A DNA stretch of 51,639 nucleotides from Roseitalea sp. MMSF_3546 (GCF_030732865.1 NZ_JASHKB010000027.1:1-51639), one strand, 5' to 3'; positions 17,376 through 26,123 are shown, counted from the first letter of the stretch. A program made the numbers and translations. Notes: generated by a model from the letters alone, not told the origin.

Positions 17376-18302
17376 TCACCTGGCGTTGGCGGGCGTCGTC
17401 AGGACGCCGGCATCGGTCGCAATTTTCTCAATGATTTCAGAAAATTGCCGTGGATCGCTTTCATGGGCGACATGTCCTCCCTTCGCAAGGGACAAGACCG
17501 ACGCCGAGTTTGTCTGCCGCGCGGCCTGCCGCGAGACGCGCGCCGGCACCATCGGATCGTCCTCGTTGACCACGAGCGTCAGCGGCGTCTGCAGCGTGTG
17601 CATACGGGCGCGGAGCGGCTTCAGATCCCAATTGGCCATCATGCCGAGTGCGCCGGCGACATGGTCGGGCATGCGCATGAGCGTTTCGTACTGGCCGATG
17701 CCCGCTTCGTCGAGCTCGGAACCGGTGCGTTCGAGCAGACGGCGGGGCAGATTGGTGTGACGCGCCTGAAACGCCACGGTCTGCGCGGTGAAGGGGTTCA
17801 GAAACAGCGCCTTGGCCAGCGGCGACAGGAGCGCGTTGCCCTCGATCGGCTCGAGCGCGGCGTTGAGCCCGACGATGGCGGCCGGATCGATCGATCCGTT
17901 CAGGGCCATCTCGATCAGGATGGCGGCGCCGGCGGAGTGGCCGACGGCGATGGCGGGGCGAAAGGAAAGCCCATCGAGCACGATTGCAAGTTCGGCCGCC
18001 ATGCCGGGCAGGGTGAGCGCCTTGCCGCGCGCGCCGGTGGTGAAGCCGTGGCCGGGCAGGTCCATGGCGAGCACGTCGAAGCGGTCGGCCAGTTGCGGCA
18101 TCAGGTCGCGATAGGAATGGGTCGAGGCGCCGGTGCCGTGCACGAGCAGGCATGCGGGCGCGGTGTCGGCCCCCATGCGCTGGATGTGCCATGTCAGATT
18201 GCCGGCGCGCAGGAAACGGCTGTGTTCGGCATTGGGCCATGTGGCCGCGAGATCGGGCCAGTGCGCGGGCGGCTCGGCGGGCGTGGGGGCGGTCACGGTC
18301 AC
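17376..18302 (-). CDS. bchO: Magnesium chelatase accessory hydrolase BchO
   Basis: The 308-residue alpha/beta-hydrolase-fold protein is encoded with the Mg-chelatase subunits and is thought to support Mg insertion into protoporphyrin IX. The oxyanion-type HGTG is at residues 55-58 and the nucleophile elbow GHSAG at 121-125 (S123). A late KGGHVAHE holds the likely catalytic histidine. The start is a GTG at 18302 that overlaps the bchD stop as GTGA. A second GTG two codons later is equally possible. Position between bchD and crtI is classical. Confidence 0.92.
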   Translation of the reverse strand: MTVTAPTPAEPPAHWPDLAATWPNAEHSRFLRAGNLTWHIQRMGADTAPACLLVHGTGASTHSYRDLMPQLADRFDVLAMDLPGHGFTTGARGKALTLPGMAAELAIVLDGLSFRPAIAVGHSAGAAILIEMALNGSIDPAAIVGLNAALEPIEGNALLSPLAKALFLNPFTAQTVAFQARHTNLPRRLLERTGSELDEAGIGQYETLMRMPDHVAGALGMMANWDLKPLRARMHTLQTPLTLVVNEDDPMVPARVSRQAARQTNSASVLSLAKGGHVAHESDPRQFSEIIEKIATDAGVLTTPANAR

Positions 18303-20131
18303 GGCGCCTTGAGATAGCTTGCGACGACCTCCGACATGGCGCCCGCATCGGCGCGCGGCAAGGTGACGTAGTCGGCATGCATCGTTTCGGCGAGCGTGCG
18401 GGCGCCCTCGCGCGGGCGCCGGGCGATGTCGATGATCACCGACCGGATGCCGAGCGCGGCGCTCTGGCGGGCCAGATCGAGCGCATCGGCGCGGGCGCCG
18501 GCGCGGTCCTGCGTGCCGTCGAGCGCGACATTGCCCTTGCCGTCGGTCAGCATGACCAGCAGCGGCGACTGGCCGCGGCGCTTGGCGCGCACGGACAGGT
18601 CCAGGGCAGCCTTGATGCCATGGGCGAGCGGCGTCGGCCCGCCGCCGGGCAGGGCGGTCAGGGCGCGCTTGGCGCGCACCAGCGAGCGCGTCGGCTCCAG
18701 AAGCGTTTCGGCGCCGGCACCGCGGAAGGCGACCAGCGCCACCTGGTCGCGGCGCACATAGCATTCGGCGAGCAGCATCTCGACGCAGCCCTTGGCCTCG
18801 GCCAGCCGTTCGAGCGCGGTCGAACCGGATGCGTCGACGGCGAAGATGGCCGTCGATTCGGTGTTGTGGGCGTAGCGCGTGTAGCGGAAGTCGGACGGGC
18901 GGACATCGAGCGGCTCGCCCGGCGACCACGGGCCGAGCCCGCGCGCCTTGCGGCGGATGGCCTGCCAGGGCGCAGCGGTGCGCAGCGTGGCGGTGACGTT
19001 GGGCCGGGCGCCCGGAAAGGGCGGGCGCGCGACGAGCCCGGAGGGACGGCCGCGCCGGGCACCCTGGCGCAGGGCGCCGGACTTGCCCGCCGCGCTGTCC
19101 CCGCGGGTGCGCGTCATGCCGGTCTTCTCGAAGGCTTGAAGATCGAGCCCGGCCGACCGGGCCGCATTGACGAGGATGTCGTTGAGAAGGTCGGGATCGA
19201 ACTCGGGCGCCTCGCGCTCATCGGCGTCGCCCCGATCGGCGCCTTCGGCGGGCGGGGGCGGCTCGGGCGGCGGCGCGTCATCGCCATCGCCGGAGGTCTC
19301 GGCCTGGTCATCGGCGTGCTCGGGCGCCTCGATCGCCGCGCCGCAGGTCAGGCGGAGCGCGACGGCCACATCGGCCTCTTCGGCGGCGCTTCGGCCGGCC
19401 ATGGCCGCATGGATGCGGGTCGCCAGCATGGCCTGGACCGGCGCGCGCATGGAGGCGCCGCGCAGCATCGCGGTGGCCTTCACGACGGTGTCGGCCAGCG
19501 GTGCGGCGACCGCGACATCGGCGATGGCCGCCGCGTCGGGCAGCGCGACGCAGCCCGGATCGGCGATGGCGCCGCGCAGGGCGATGCCGTCGAGCCGGAT
19601 CCGCAGTCCGAGCCGGTCGGCGATGGCGCCGGGCAGGTGATGGTCCTCGTCATGATCGTCCGATTCGTCGAGCGCGATCAGGCCGAACCGGGCCGGCCGT
19701 CCGCCGTCGAGCGCATGGCTGTCCATGGCGCGCGCGATGATGCCGGCAAGGGCCGGGGTCATGCGCTCGGCCATGGCGACGATCAGCCAGCCGCCATCGA
19801 GCGTTTCGAGCAGGCCGGCGTCGCGCACCGGCCGGCCCTTTGCAAGCGTTGCGGCGACATCGATGCCGCCGGTCAGCCGGGCGGGCGCGATGGACGGGGC
19901 GATGCGGCGGACCGGCGCGTCGCCGGGCCGGCAGCGTCCTGCGACATCGAGCCACCGGTCGCGCACCGGCGAGGCGCGGCCGAGGACGTGAATGCCGCCC
20001 ATGGCGACCGGCGCGCAGGCGAAGATCCGGGCGGCCAGGCACGCATCGGCAAACGCCGCGTCCGGGGCGTCGCTGCGTGCCGCGGTCCCGGTCGCGGACG
20101 CTGTGTCCGCGCTTGCCACCCGGTCAAGCAT
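18299..20131 (-). CDS. bchD: Magnesium chelatase subunit D
   Basis: The 610-residue AAA+-plus-integrin-I protein is the adaptor of Mg-protoporphyrin chelatase. The N-terminal AAA+-like half is degenerate, with no P-loop visible, as is usual for BchD. A linker rich in acidic residues and proline follows (about residues 300-330). The integrin-type MIDAS motif DASGS is at 433-437, with a later TDGKGN. The ATG at 20131 overlaps the bchI stop by 8 bp. It is followed by bchO with a 4-bp overlap. Confidence 0.95.
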   Translation of the reverse strand: MLDRVASADTASATGTAARSDAPDAAFADACLAARIFACAPVAMGGIHVLGRASPVRDRWLDVAGRCRPGDAPVRRIAPSIAPARLTGGIDVAATLAKGRPVRDAGLLETLDGGWLIVAMAERMTPALAGIIARAMDSHALDGGRPARFGLIALDESDDHDEDHHLPGAIADRLGLRIRLDGIALRGAIADPGCVALPDAAAIADVAVAAPLADTVVKATAMLRGASMRAPVQAMLATRIHAAMAGRSAAEEADVAVALRLTCGAAIEAPEHADDQAETSGDGDDAPPPEPPPPAEGADRGDADEREAPEFDPDLLNDILVNAARSAGLDLQAFEKTGMTRTRGDSAAGKSGALRQGARRGRPSGLVARPPFPGARPNVTATLRTAAPWQAIRRKARGLGPWSPGEPLDVRPSDFRYTRYAHNTESTAIFAVDASGSTALERLAEAKGCVEMLLAECYVRRDQVALVAFRGAGAETLLEPTRSLVRAKRALTALPGGGPTPLAHGIKAALDLSVRAKRRGQSPLLVMLTDGKGNVALDGTQDRAGARADALDLARQSAALGIRSVIIDIARRPREGARTLAETMHADYVTLPRADAGAMSEVVASYLKAP

Positions 20132-21155
20132 GGCCGGCGGCGCCGTTGGCGACCTCGCCCACCGCCCGCTCGACACGGGCGGCCGAGCCGGCCTCGTCGA
20201 GCGGGTCGCGGCGCAGGCGATGGCGCAGCGCCATGGGCGCGATGGCGACGATGTCGGCCTTTTGCGTCTCGGTGCGGCCGGCCAGCGCGGCGCGGGCGCG
20301 GGCGGCGCGCATCAGCGTCAACTCGCCGCGCAGGCCGTCGACGCCGAGCGCCATGCAGATCCGGGAGGCAAGCTCGAGCACATCGTCGGGCACCGAAACG
20401 TCGTCGATCAGGCCGCGCGCCTTGTCGATCTTGCGCCGCACGGCCGCATCCTTGCGCTTGTAGGTGTCCACGAAGCCGTCCCGGTCGCGCTCATAGGCCT
20501 CGCGCCGGCGCACGACCTCGACCCGGTCGGCGAGATTGCCGGGCGAGGCGACATCGACGGCGAGACCGAAGCGGTCGAGCAGTTGCGGGCGCAACTCGCC
20601 CTCCTCGGGGTTGCCCGAGCCGATCAGCACGAAGCGCGCCGGATGGCGTACCGACAGGCCCTCGCGCTCGACGACGTTGACGCCCGAGGCGGCGACATCG
20701 AGCAACAGGTCGACCAGATGGTCTTCGAGCAGGTTCACCTCGTCGATGTAAAGAAAGCCGCGATGGGCGCGCGCCAGAAGGCCGGGCTCGAAGGCCTTTT
20801 CGCCGGCGATCAGCGCGCGTTCGAGGTCGAGCGCGCCGCACACGCGATCCTCGGTCGCGCCCAGCGGCAGGTCGACGACCGGGGCCGGCCGCTTCTTCGG
20901 CCGGCCGGGCGTGTCGGCATTGCATACCGTGCAGATCTCGACCGGCCTGTCGGGCTCGCAATTGTAAAGGCAGGACGGCCGTGTCTGGATGCCGGGCAGA
21001 AGCGCGGCCAGGGCGCGGATGGCTGTCGACTTTCCGGTTCCGCGATCGCCGAAGACGAGCACGCCCCCAAGAAGCGGGTCGACGGCCGTCATCAAAAGGG
21101 CCTGTTTCATTTCCTCTTGGCCGACAATGGCGGCAAAGGGGAACGGCGCTGACAT
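20124..21155 (-). CDS. bchI: Magnesium chelatase ATPase subunit I
   Basis: This 343-residue AAA+ ATPase drives Mg insertion into protoporphyrin IX together with BchD and BchH (BchH is not in this window). Walker A GDRGTGKS is at residues 36-43, Walker B is in GFLYIDEVNLLEDH, and the SGNPEEGELRPQLLDRFGL segment is characteristic. The ATG at 21155 has AAGGAG about 8 bases upstream. The frame is open to 21326, but that part contains the PpsR box and is not coding. It is the first gene of the bchIDO-crtIB unit, divergent from the cytochrome gene. Confidence 0.96.
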   Translation of the reverse strand: MSAPFPFAAIVGQEEMKQALLMTAVDPLLGGVLVFGDRGTGKSTAIRALAALLPGIQTRPSCLYNCEPDRPVEICTVCNADTPGRPKKRPAPVVDLPLGATEDRVCGALDLERALIAGEKAFEPGLLARAHRGFLYIDEVNLLEDHLVDLLLDVAASGVNVVEREGLSVRHPARFVLIGSGNPEEGELRPQLLDRFGLAVDVASPGNLADRVEVVRRREAYERDRDGFVDTYKRKDAAVRRKIDKARGLIDDVSVPDDVLELASRICMALGVDGLRGELTLMRAARARAALAGRTETQKADIVAIAPMALRHRLRRDPLDEAGSAARVERAVGEVANGAAGHA

Positions 21156-21172
21156 CGGTTTCTCCTTCAAGG

Positions 21173-21190
21173 TGTCAATTCCGGTTGACA
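21173..21190. promoter_or_regulatory. Perfect PpsR/CrtJ box between bchI and cycA
   Basis: TGTCAATTCCGGTTGACA is TGT-N12-ACA with extended symmetry (TGTCAA / TTGACA), the most palindromic of the boxes in the window. It lies 18 bp before the bchI ATG and 179 bp before the cycA start. No second box was found 8 bp away on either side. It probably makes bchIDO-crtIB, and perhaps cycA, respond to oxygen and light. Confidence 0.8.
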
Positions 21191-21306
21191 TTGTGGCATG
21201 GTGCCGATGCGATTTCCACGGCGTTTTTCGCAACCCCGGTCGCCATGCAACCGGCCGTGCGCGTGCGTGCCGGGCGCCTGGCGTCAACCACGCCGGACCA
21301 GTCCGG

Positions 21307-21334
21307 TTGACGGGCACATTTGACATGCTAAGTC
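21307..21334 (+). promoter_or_regulatory. Possible cycA promoter
   Basis: TTGACG at 21307-21312 is followed after 16 bp by an extended -10, TGC-TAAGTC (21326-21334). The cycA GTG lies 35 bp further on, with GGAGG in between. The -10 match is weak, so this is tentative. Confidence 0.35.
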
Positions 21335-21368
21335 ATTGCGGCGAAGGGCTCGATTTGGAGGAAACCAC

Positions 21369-21863
21369 GTGAAATCGTTCAATATATTGATTTTGGCGGC
21401 GGGGGCTGTCGTCGCCTCGACGGCCGCTTTCGCATTTGAAGATGGCGATCCGGAAGCCGGCGAACAGGTCTTCCGGACGTGTTCGACCTGCCACAACGTC
21501 GAAGACGAGCGCAACAAGGTCGGCCCGCATCTGGTCAACGTGATCGGGCGGACGCCGGGCACGGTCGAGGGATTTCGCTATTCGCGGGCGATGACGCAGT
21601 TCGGTGAGGAAGGCAATGTCTGGGACAAGGAGACGATCGCCGCCTATCTCGCCGATCCGCGCGGTTACGTTCGCGGCAACCGGATGGCTTTTGTCGGTCT
21701 TCGCAGCGACGAGGAGATCGCCGACGTGATCGCCTATCTGGCGCAGTTCTCCGAAACGCCGGCCGAGGAGGAAGCCGCCGAGGCGGAGGACGCCGAGGAC
21801 GCCGGCGCGCAGGACGATGCTGCCGCACAGGAAGGCGACGAGGAGGCGAGCGACAGCCAGTAG
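21369..21863 (+). CDS. cycA: Soluble class I cytochrome c2 with acidic C-terminal tail
   Basis: The 164-residue precursor has a signal peptide (residues 1-22, ending AFA) and one haem site CSTCH at 38-42. M106 in GNRMAFVGL is the likely axial ligand, and a C-terminal helix ends near residue 127. This is the periplasmic cytochrome c2 fold that re-reduces the reaction centre. The final 37 residues hold 16 Asp/Glu and no Lys/Arg, an unusual addition. The start is a GTG with GGAGG 7 bases upstream. The gene diverges from bchI and ends at an intrinsic terminator. A respiratory role is also possible. Confidence 0.88.
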   Translation: MKSFNILILAAGAVVASTAAFAFEDGDPEAGEQVFRTCSTCHNVEDERNKVGPHLVNVIGRTPGTVEGFRYSRAMTQFGEEGNVWDKETIAAYLADPRGYVRGNRMAFVGLRSDEEIADVIAYLAQFSETPAEEEAAEAEDAEDAGAQDDAAAQEGDEEASDSQ

Positions 21864-21886
21864 GCTTTCGCGTCCTGATCGCATTG

Positions 21887-21917
21887 AAAAGCCCGCCGCT
21901 GGTCCGGCGGGCTTTTT
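21887..21917 (+). terminator. Intrinsic terminator of cycA
   Basis: GCCCGCC and GGCGGGC pair around an 8-base loop and are followed by TTTTT. A matching AAAA precedes the stem, which lengthens it. It lies 23 bp after the cycA stop, so cycA is probably monocistronic. Confidence 0.92.
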
Positions 21918-22246
21918 GCTTTGCAGCGAAAAATGCCGCAATGCGGCGCCGCCGACCTACGACTCATGTCTAATGCGGCGAATGCCGGCCGGGACGGTGC
22001 GGCGCGCCCGAAATCGGGCTCGCGGCAGTCGCCGGATGGCGCGTTCGGGGCGTGGCCACATGGCAGCAACGCTCTGTTTTCCTTGCGGTTCCGGAAACGG
22101 TGGCAAGGCGGTGCGAAGCCGTGTGCAGGTGCGCCGTCCACAACCTCACCGGCGCGCCGAAATCGGTGCGACAACCCTCGCCAGCGGCGCCAATTCGCCC
22201 TATCATGGCCGACGGATGAGGAGTTATCCGCGTGTGAGGAGGCACG
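21918..22246. other. 329-bp gap upstream of the cobalamin-binding regulator gene
   Basis: No gene of convincing quality is seen. The stretch holds a short GCCGC/GCGGC inverted repeat near 21936 and the strong ribosome site GAGGAGG at 22236-22242 for the next gene. No TGT-N12-ACA box and no clear sigma-70 promoter were found, although a promoter should be here because a terminator lies just upstream. Confidence 0.5.
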
Positions 22247-23230
22247 ATGTCAGGTCACCGGGACGGGCCGGATGACCCAGTGGGTGCCAGCGACCAGCCG
22301 GGGAGACCGGCGCCGGATTTTCGATATTCGGTGGTCGCCACGCCCACTGTCGATCGTCGGCTGGATACAGATCTTCTCGAGCGCGCCATCAGACGTCATG
22401 TGGCCACCCAGGTCGTCGCCACCAACAACGGGGCCAGAGAGGGAACCGCCGCTGCCGGCAATGCCCGCAGCGAGGAGGTCAAGGGCGTGGCCGGCATAGA
22501 GCCCGACACGCTGCTCGAGGCGTTCCTTGTCTCCGATCAGACCTTTCTGGACACTGTGGTGCCGACGCTGTTGTCGCACTCGGTCAGCCTGCTGGTGTTC
22601 TACCGGGCCATCGTCAGGCCGGTCGCCACGCGGCTTGGCGACATGTGGTGCGAGGACGAAATCGACTTCGTGAAGGTGGAGGTGGTGTCGACGCGGCTGC
22701 GCCTGATGTGCAACCAGCTCGTCAGCCGCCGGATGACCGGTCACGCGCCATTGCTGGAATCGCCCGACAAGCGCGTCCTGCTGGCCAATGCCGGCGGCGA
22801 CCAGCATACGCTCGGCTTTTCGCTGGCCGAGGCGTTCTTTCAGGATGCGGGCTGGTTCGTGGGCGGGGGCTTCACGCTCACGCCGGGGGAGGAGTACTTC
22901 GATGCGCTGGCCCAGGGTGACTACTTCATCGTGGCGCTGGCGCTCAATCGCGACGATGTCTGCGATCCCGCCGATCTGGTCGCGCGCAGCCGCGCCGCCT
23001 CGTGCAACCGCGATATCCTGATCTGCCTTGGCGGAACGGCGGTGAGCGGCAATCCGGACCGCTACCGGGTGGCCGGCGCCGACGTCGTTGCGGTGGACGC
23101 GCCCGATGCGGTGCGGCAGGCCGAGGCGGCGCTGGGGCGCCGGTCAGGGGCCGGCAACGAGGAGCGGGTCGGCGAGCCGATGCTCGACAAGGTTGTCTCC
23201 GGGGCCGATGCGGTCGACGACCGCAAATAG
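22247..23230 (+). CDS. Cobalamin-binding regulator, AerR/PpaA-like
   Basis: This 327-residue protein has three parts: a variable N-terminus (1-80), a helical cap (about 85-165) with GDMWCEDEIDF around W134, and a Rossmann-type B12 domain (about 173-295). The cobalamin motif DxHxxG is intact as DQHTLG at 185-190 (H187), followed by LGGTAVSG. The usual SxL serine appears to be replaced by alanine (ALAL near 230). AerR/PpaA proteins bind adenosylcobalamin and antagonise PpsR in a light-dependent way. The photosynthesis context supports that role, but no ppsR is adjacent, so the partner is inferred. A MerR-type DNA-binding domain is absent. Confidence 0.75.
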   Translation: MSGHRDGPDDPVGASDQPGRPAPDFRYSVVATPTVDRRLDTDLLERAIRRHVATQVVATNNGAREGTAAAGNARSEEVKGVAGIEPDTLLEAFLVSDQTFLDTVVPTLLSHSVSLLVFYRAIVRPVATRLGDMWCEDEIDFVKVEVVSTRLRLMCNQLVSRRMTGHAPLLESPDKRVLLANAGGDQHTLGFSLAEAFFQDAGWFVGGGFTLTPGEEYFDALAQGDYFIVALALNRDDVCDPADLVARSRAASCNRDILICLGGTAVSGNPDRYRVAGADVVAVDAPDAVRQAEAALGRRSGAGNEERVGEPMLDKVVSGADAVDDRK

Positions 23231-23638
23231 GCCCGGTTCGCCCAGCGGCGTGAGCACGCCGTGCCAGACATTGCGGCCGATATTGATGCCCTGGCCGGGG
23301 CTGGCGAGGAAGGCGCGCGGGGCGACCGGCTTGTCGCTTTCGTCGCTGGCGACGCAGACCAGATAGGGCGAGGCCGCCATGGGAATGAAGGCCTGGCTGC
23401 CCAGCGGATGACGCTCGAACAGGGCGAGCGTGTAGGGCAGGGACCGTGGCCGGGCCTTGAATATGCTGATGCCGGCGCGGCCGTTTGGATCGAAATCGAG
23501 CGCGGCGCGATCGTGCCAGCGCCCGCAATTGCCCTGATTGATGATCAGGTCCGCCTCGCCGCTTGCCTCGAGCACCTCGCCATAGGGCGCAAAGGCGGCC
23601 GCGGTCAGGGGCATGCCGATCAGGTCGGGCGCGCTCAA
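23144..23638 (-). CDS. allA: Ureidoglycolate lyase
   Basis: The 164-residue cupin-fold enzyme splits ureidoglycolate into glyoxylate and urea, the last step of urate breakdown here. Family features are NQGNCGRWHDRAAL, FERHPLGSQAFIP and the metal-site region GRNVWHGVL. The start is a TTG at 23638 overlapping the alc stop (TTGA), which suggests coupling. An ATG 8 codons inside is an alternative. Its last 87 bp overlap the cobalamin-regulator gene tail to tail. It is the last gene of the minus-strand puuE-uraD, alc, allA unit. Confidence 0.92.
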   Translation of the reverse strand: MSAPDLIGMPLTAAAFAPYGEVLEASGEADLIINQGNCGRWHDRAALDFDPNGRAGISIFKARPRSLPYTLALFERHPLGSQAFIPMAASPYLVCVASDESDKPVAPRAFLASPGQGINIGRNVWHGVLTPLGEPGLFAVVDRIGPGDNLVEHRLADPLLVAGP

Positions 23639-24645
23639 TCGGCCAGTCCGAACAGGCGCAGGCGGCTGACGCCGCCATCGGGATAGATGTTGAAGCGCAC
23701 ATGGGTCACCGAGCCCAGATCCGCCAGGTCGGCGAAGACGTGCTCGGTATTGGCGCTCAGCGCGGTCTCGTCGAGCACAGTCGGCCAGAACATGGAATCG
23801 GTGACCAGCGCATCGCTGAGCAGGTCGCCGAAGCTGCGCATGTCGGCGGCCTGAATCGAGCAGCGGTCAGGGTAGTTGCCCTTGAAATGCAGCGTGTCGA
23901 CGATGGCGCGGGTGATGCGGCCGCGCGCGCCGAGCGCGACGATGATCCAGTCATAGCCCGGCTCGCGGCGGCGGCGGGTCTCCCAGGCATCGCCCATATT
24001 GTGCGCCCGGCCGGGCGCCAGAAGCCGCTCATAGGCGCCGAAATGGGCGTCGGAATAAGCCAGGATCCGGCCGCCATTGAGCGAGGCGGCCAGGTCGATC
24101 TCGCCGCTCGGCCCGTCCCGGTGCAGGTCCGGAACGCCATAGGCGCGAAAACGCGCAATGCCGCCATCGGGGAAGATGTGCACGCGCAGATGCGTCCAGG
24201 TCTCGTAATTCTCGCAGGCAAAAAAGTGGTGCGCGCTCGGCCCGAGCGGCTTGTGCGGCAGGATCGTCACCCAGTTCGTGGTCTCGTCGGGATCGCCGTC
24301 CGAAAGGCAGGCCTCCACCATGGCGGCGGGCGCATAGTTGCCGGTGAAATGGGCGGTGTCGACGTCGAACCCCAGAATGCGGCCCGAGGTGGCGAGCGCG
24401 ATCACGCAGTGGTCGTGGCCGCCATCGCGGCGCCGGCGCGTCTCCCAGCCGTCCATCCACTTGCCGTTGTCGTCGAACCGGTCGGGGATGAAGACGGGCG
24501 GGGTGTCCGCAAGCATGCGCGCGAGCGGCGCGAAGAACTCGTCGGTGGCATGGATGCCGCGGGCGCCCAGCCCCGCCGAGGCGAGATTGATGCCGGTGCG
24601 CACGAAGAGCGGCTTGTCGGGCTGGAGACTTTCGATGGTCGGCAT
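23635..24645 (-). CDS. alc: Allantoicase
   Basis: The 336-residue enzyme hydrolyses allantoate to ureidoglycolate and urea. Two tandem allantoicase domains are visible. The first contains DGWETRRRRDGGHD with HFTGNYAP, the second MGDAWETRRRREPGYDW with HFKGNYPD. The ATG at 24645 gives MPTIESLQPDKPLF, where homology begins. The frame is open upstream through a 7-bp tandem repeat that is probably not coding. It lies 53 bp after the puuE-uraD stop and is coupled to allA. Confidence 0.95.
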   Translation of the reverse strand: MPTIESLQPDKPLFVRTGINLASAGLGARGIHATDEFFAPLARMLADTPPVFIPDRFDDNGKWMDGWETRRRRDGGHDHCVIALATSGRILGFDVDTAHFTGNYAPAAMVEACLSDGDPDETTNWVTILPHKPLGPSAHHFFACENYETWTHLRVHIFPDGGIARFRAYGVPDLHRDGPSGEIDLAASLNGGRILAYSDAHFGAYERLLAPGRAHNMGDAWETRRRREPGYDWIIVALGARGRITRAIVDTLHFKGNYPDRCSIQAADMRSFGDLLSDALVTDSMFWPTVLDETALSANTEHVFADLADLGSVTHVRFNIYPDGGVSRLRLFGLAD

Positions 24646-24660
24646 GGCGGTGGTGATGTG

Positions 24661-24695
24661 GTGAATGGTGAATGGTGAATGGTGAATGGTGAAGG
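24661..24695. repeat. 7-bp tandem repeat (GTGAATG)
   Basis: Four perfect copies of GTGAATG (24661-24688) and one imperfect copy (GTGAAGG) lie between the puuE-uraD stop and the alc start. Copy number can change by slippage, which would alter the leader of alc by 7 bp per step without touching its frame. Confidence 0.9.
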
Positions 24696-24698
24696 TGG

Positions 24699-26123
24699 TC
24701 AGGTCTCTGGCAGCAACGATGACAGGCGCAGCAAGGCGATCCGCTCGACCTGCCGGCACGCCTGTGCGAACTCGGTTGCCCGGTCATTGGCGATGCGGCG
24801 CTCGAAGGCGGCCAGGATCGACGCCTTGTCGTGATCGCGCACGGCGATGATGAAGGGAAAGCCGAACTTGTCGGTATAGCGGTCATTGAGCGCGGTGAAT
24901 CGGGCGCGCTCGGCATCGGTGAGCGCATCGAGCCCGGCCGAGGCCTGCTCGGCGGTGGACTGAGCCGTCAGGCGCCGTGCGGCGGCGAGCTTGCCGGCGA
25001 GATCGGGATGGGCCTTGAGGACAGCGAGGCGCTCGTCTTCGCTTGCGGCGCGGAACTTGTCGGCGAGCGCGGCGTGCAGGCCGATGGCGGTGTCGTTGGC
25101 CGGGCCGAGTTCGCCATCGAAGGCGCGCTCGGCGATGAAGGGCGAATGCTCGAAGATCGACCCATAGGCATCGACAAAGGCCTGCCGATCCATCGTCGAG
25201 GGCCGGTTTGCGCGCGCGGGCGGCGGGAAACGGGCGATCCAGTGCTCGGCGATATCGATGCGGCGGGCGAACCAGACATCGGGCTTGGCGCTTGCATGGT
25301 CGATGAAGCGCCTGAGCGCCATGATGCGGCCGGGCCGGCCGGCCAGGCGGCAATGCAGGCCCACCGACATCATCTTCGGGCGGCCGGCCCGGCCCTCTTC
25401 GTAAAGCGAATCAAACGCATCGCGCAAGTAATTGAAAAACTGATCGCCTGCGTTGAAGCCCTGTGCGGTGGCAAAGCGCATGTCGTTGGCATCGAGCGTA
25501 TAGGGCACGATCAGCTGGTCGCGCCCGCCATGATGGTGCCAGTAGGGAAGATCGTCCGCATAGCTGTCGGCGAGATAGGCAAAGCCGCCAAGCTCGGTCG
25601 CGATGTCGACCGTGTTCACCGAACAGCGGCCGGTATACCAGCCGCGCGGCGGGCTGCCGGTGACGTGCTCGTGCAGCGCGATCGCCTGACGCATATGGGC
25701 GCGCTCGTCGTCGGGCGAAAAGTCCTTGTACTCGATCCATTTCAGGCCGTGGCTGGCGATCTCCCAGCCCGCTTCGGCCATGGCCGCTACCTGCGCCGGC
25801 GCGCGGGCGAGCGCGGTGGCGACGCCGAACACCGTGACCGGGATCCCGGCTTCGGTGAAAAGCCGGTGCAGCCGCCAGAAACCGGCGCGGGCGCCATATT
25901 CGTAGATCGATTCCATGTTCCAGTGACGCTGGCCGGGCCAGGGCGCAGCGCCGACAATCTCCGACAAAAAGGCCTCGGACGCCGCATCGCCATGCAGGAG
26001 GTTGTTCTCGCCGCCTTCCTCGTAATTGACGACGAACTGCACCGCGATCAGCGCGCCGCCGGGCCATTGCGGGTCGGGCGGGGTCTGGCCATAGCCATGC
26101 ATGTCGCGCGGGTAGCGGATCAA
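24699..26123 (-). CDS. puuE-uraD: Fused allantoinase (PuuE) and OHCU decarboxylase (UraD)
   Basis: This 474-residue protein has two enzymes. Residues 1 to about 305 are a PuuE-type allantoinase of the polysaccharide-deacetylase fold: [21 protein letters not shown], and a late [14 protein letters not shown]. Residues 311-474 are 2-oxo-4-hydroxy-4-carboxy-5-ureidoimidazoline decarboxylase, with [12 protein letters not shown] (catalytic-type His) and [16 protein letters not shown]. The pair makes S-allantoin and then allantoate. The start is taken as a TTG at 26123 because YPRD is conserved in the family. An ATG at 26102 would cut that motif. It diverges from uraH. Confidence 0.93.
   Translation of the reverse strand: MIRYPRDMHGYGQTPPDPQWPGGALIAVQFVVNYEEGGENNLLHGDAASEAFLSEIVGAAPWPGQRHWNMESIYEYGARAGFWRLHRLFTEAGIPVTVFGVATALARAPAQVAAMAEAGWEIASHGLKWIEYKDFSPDDERAHMRQAIALHEHVTGSPPRGWYTGRCSVNTVDIATELGGFAYLADSYADDLPYWHHHGGRDQLIVPYTLDANDMRFATAQGFNAGDQFFNYLRDAFDSLYEEGRAGRPKMMSVGLHCRLAGRPGRIMALRRFIDHASAKPDVWFARRIDIAEHWIARFPPPARANRPSTMDRQAFVDAYGSIFEHSPFIAERAFDGELGPANDTAIGLHAALADKFRAASEDERLAVLKAHPDLAGKLAAARRLTAQSTAEQASAGLDALTDAERARFTALNDRYTDKFGFPFIIAVRDHDKASILAAFERRIANDRATEFAQACRQVERIALLRLSSLLPET

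Noticed and set aside
15730-20680. Long plus-strand open frames of 676 and 842 codons
   Set aside because: They are antisense to crtI, crtB, bchO, bchD and bchI, and are rich in Arg, Gly and His without any domain.
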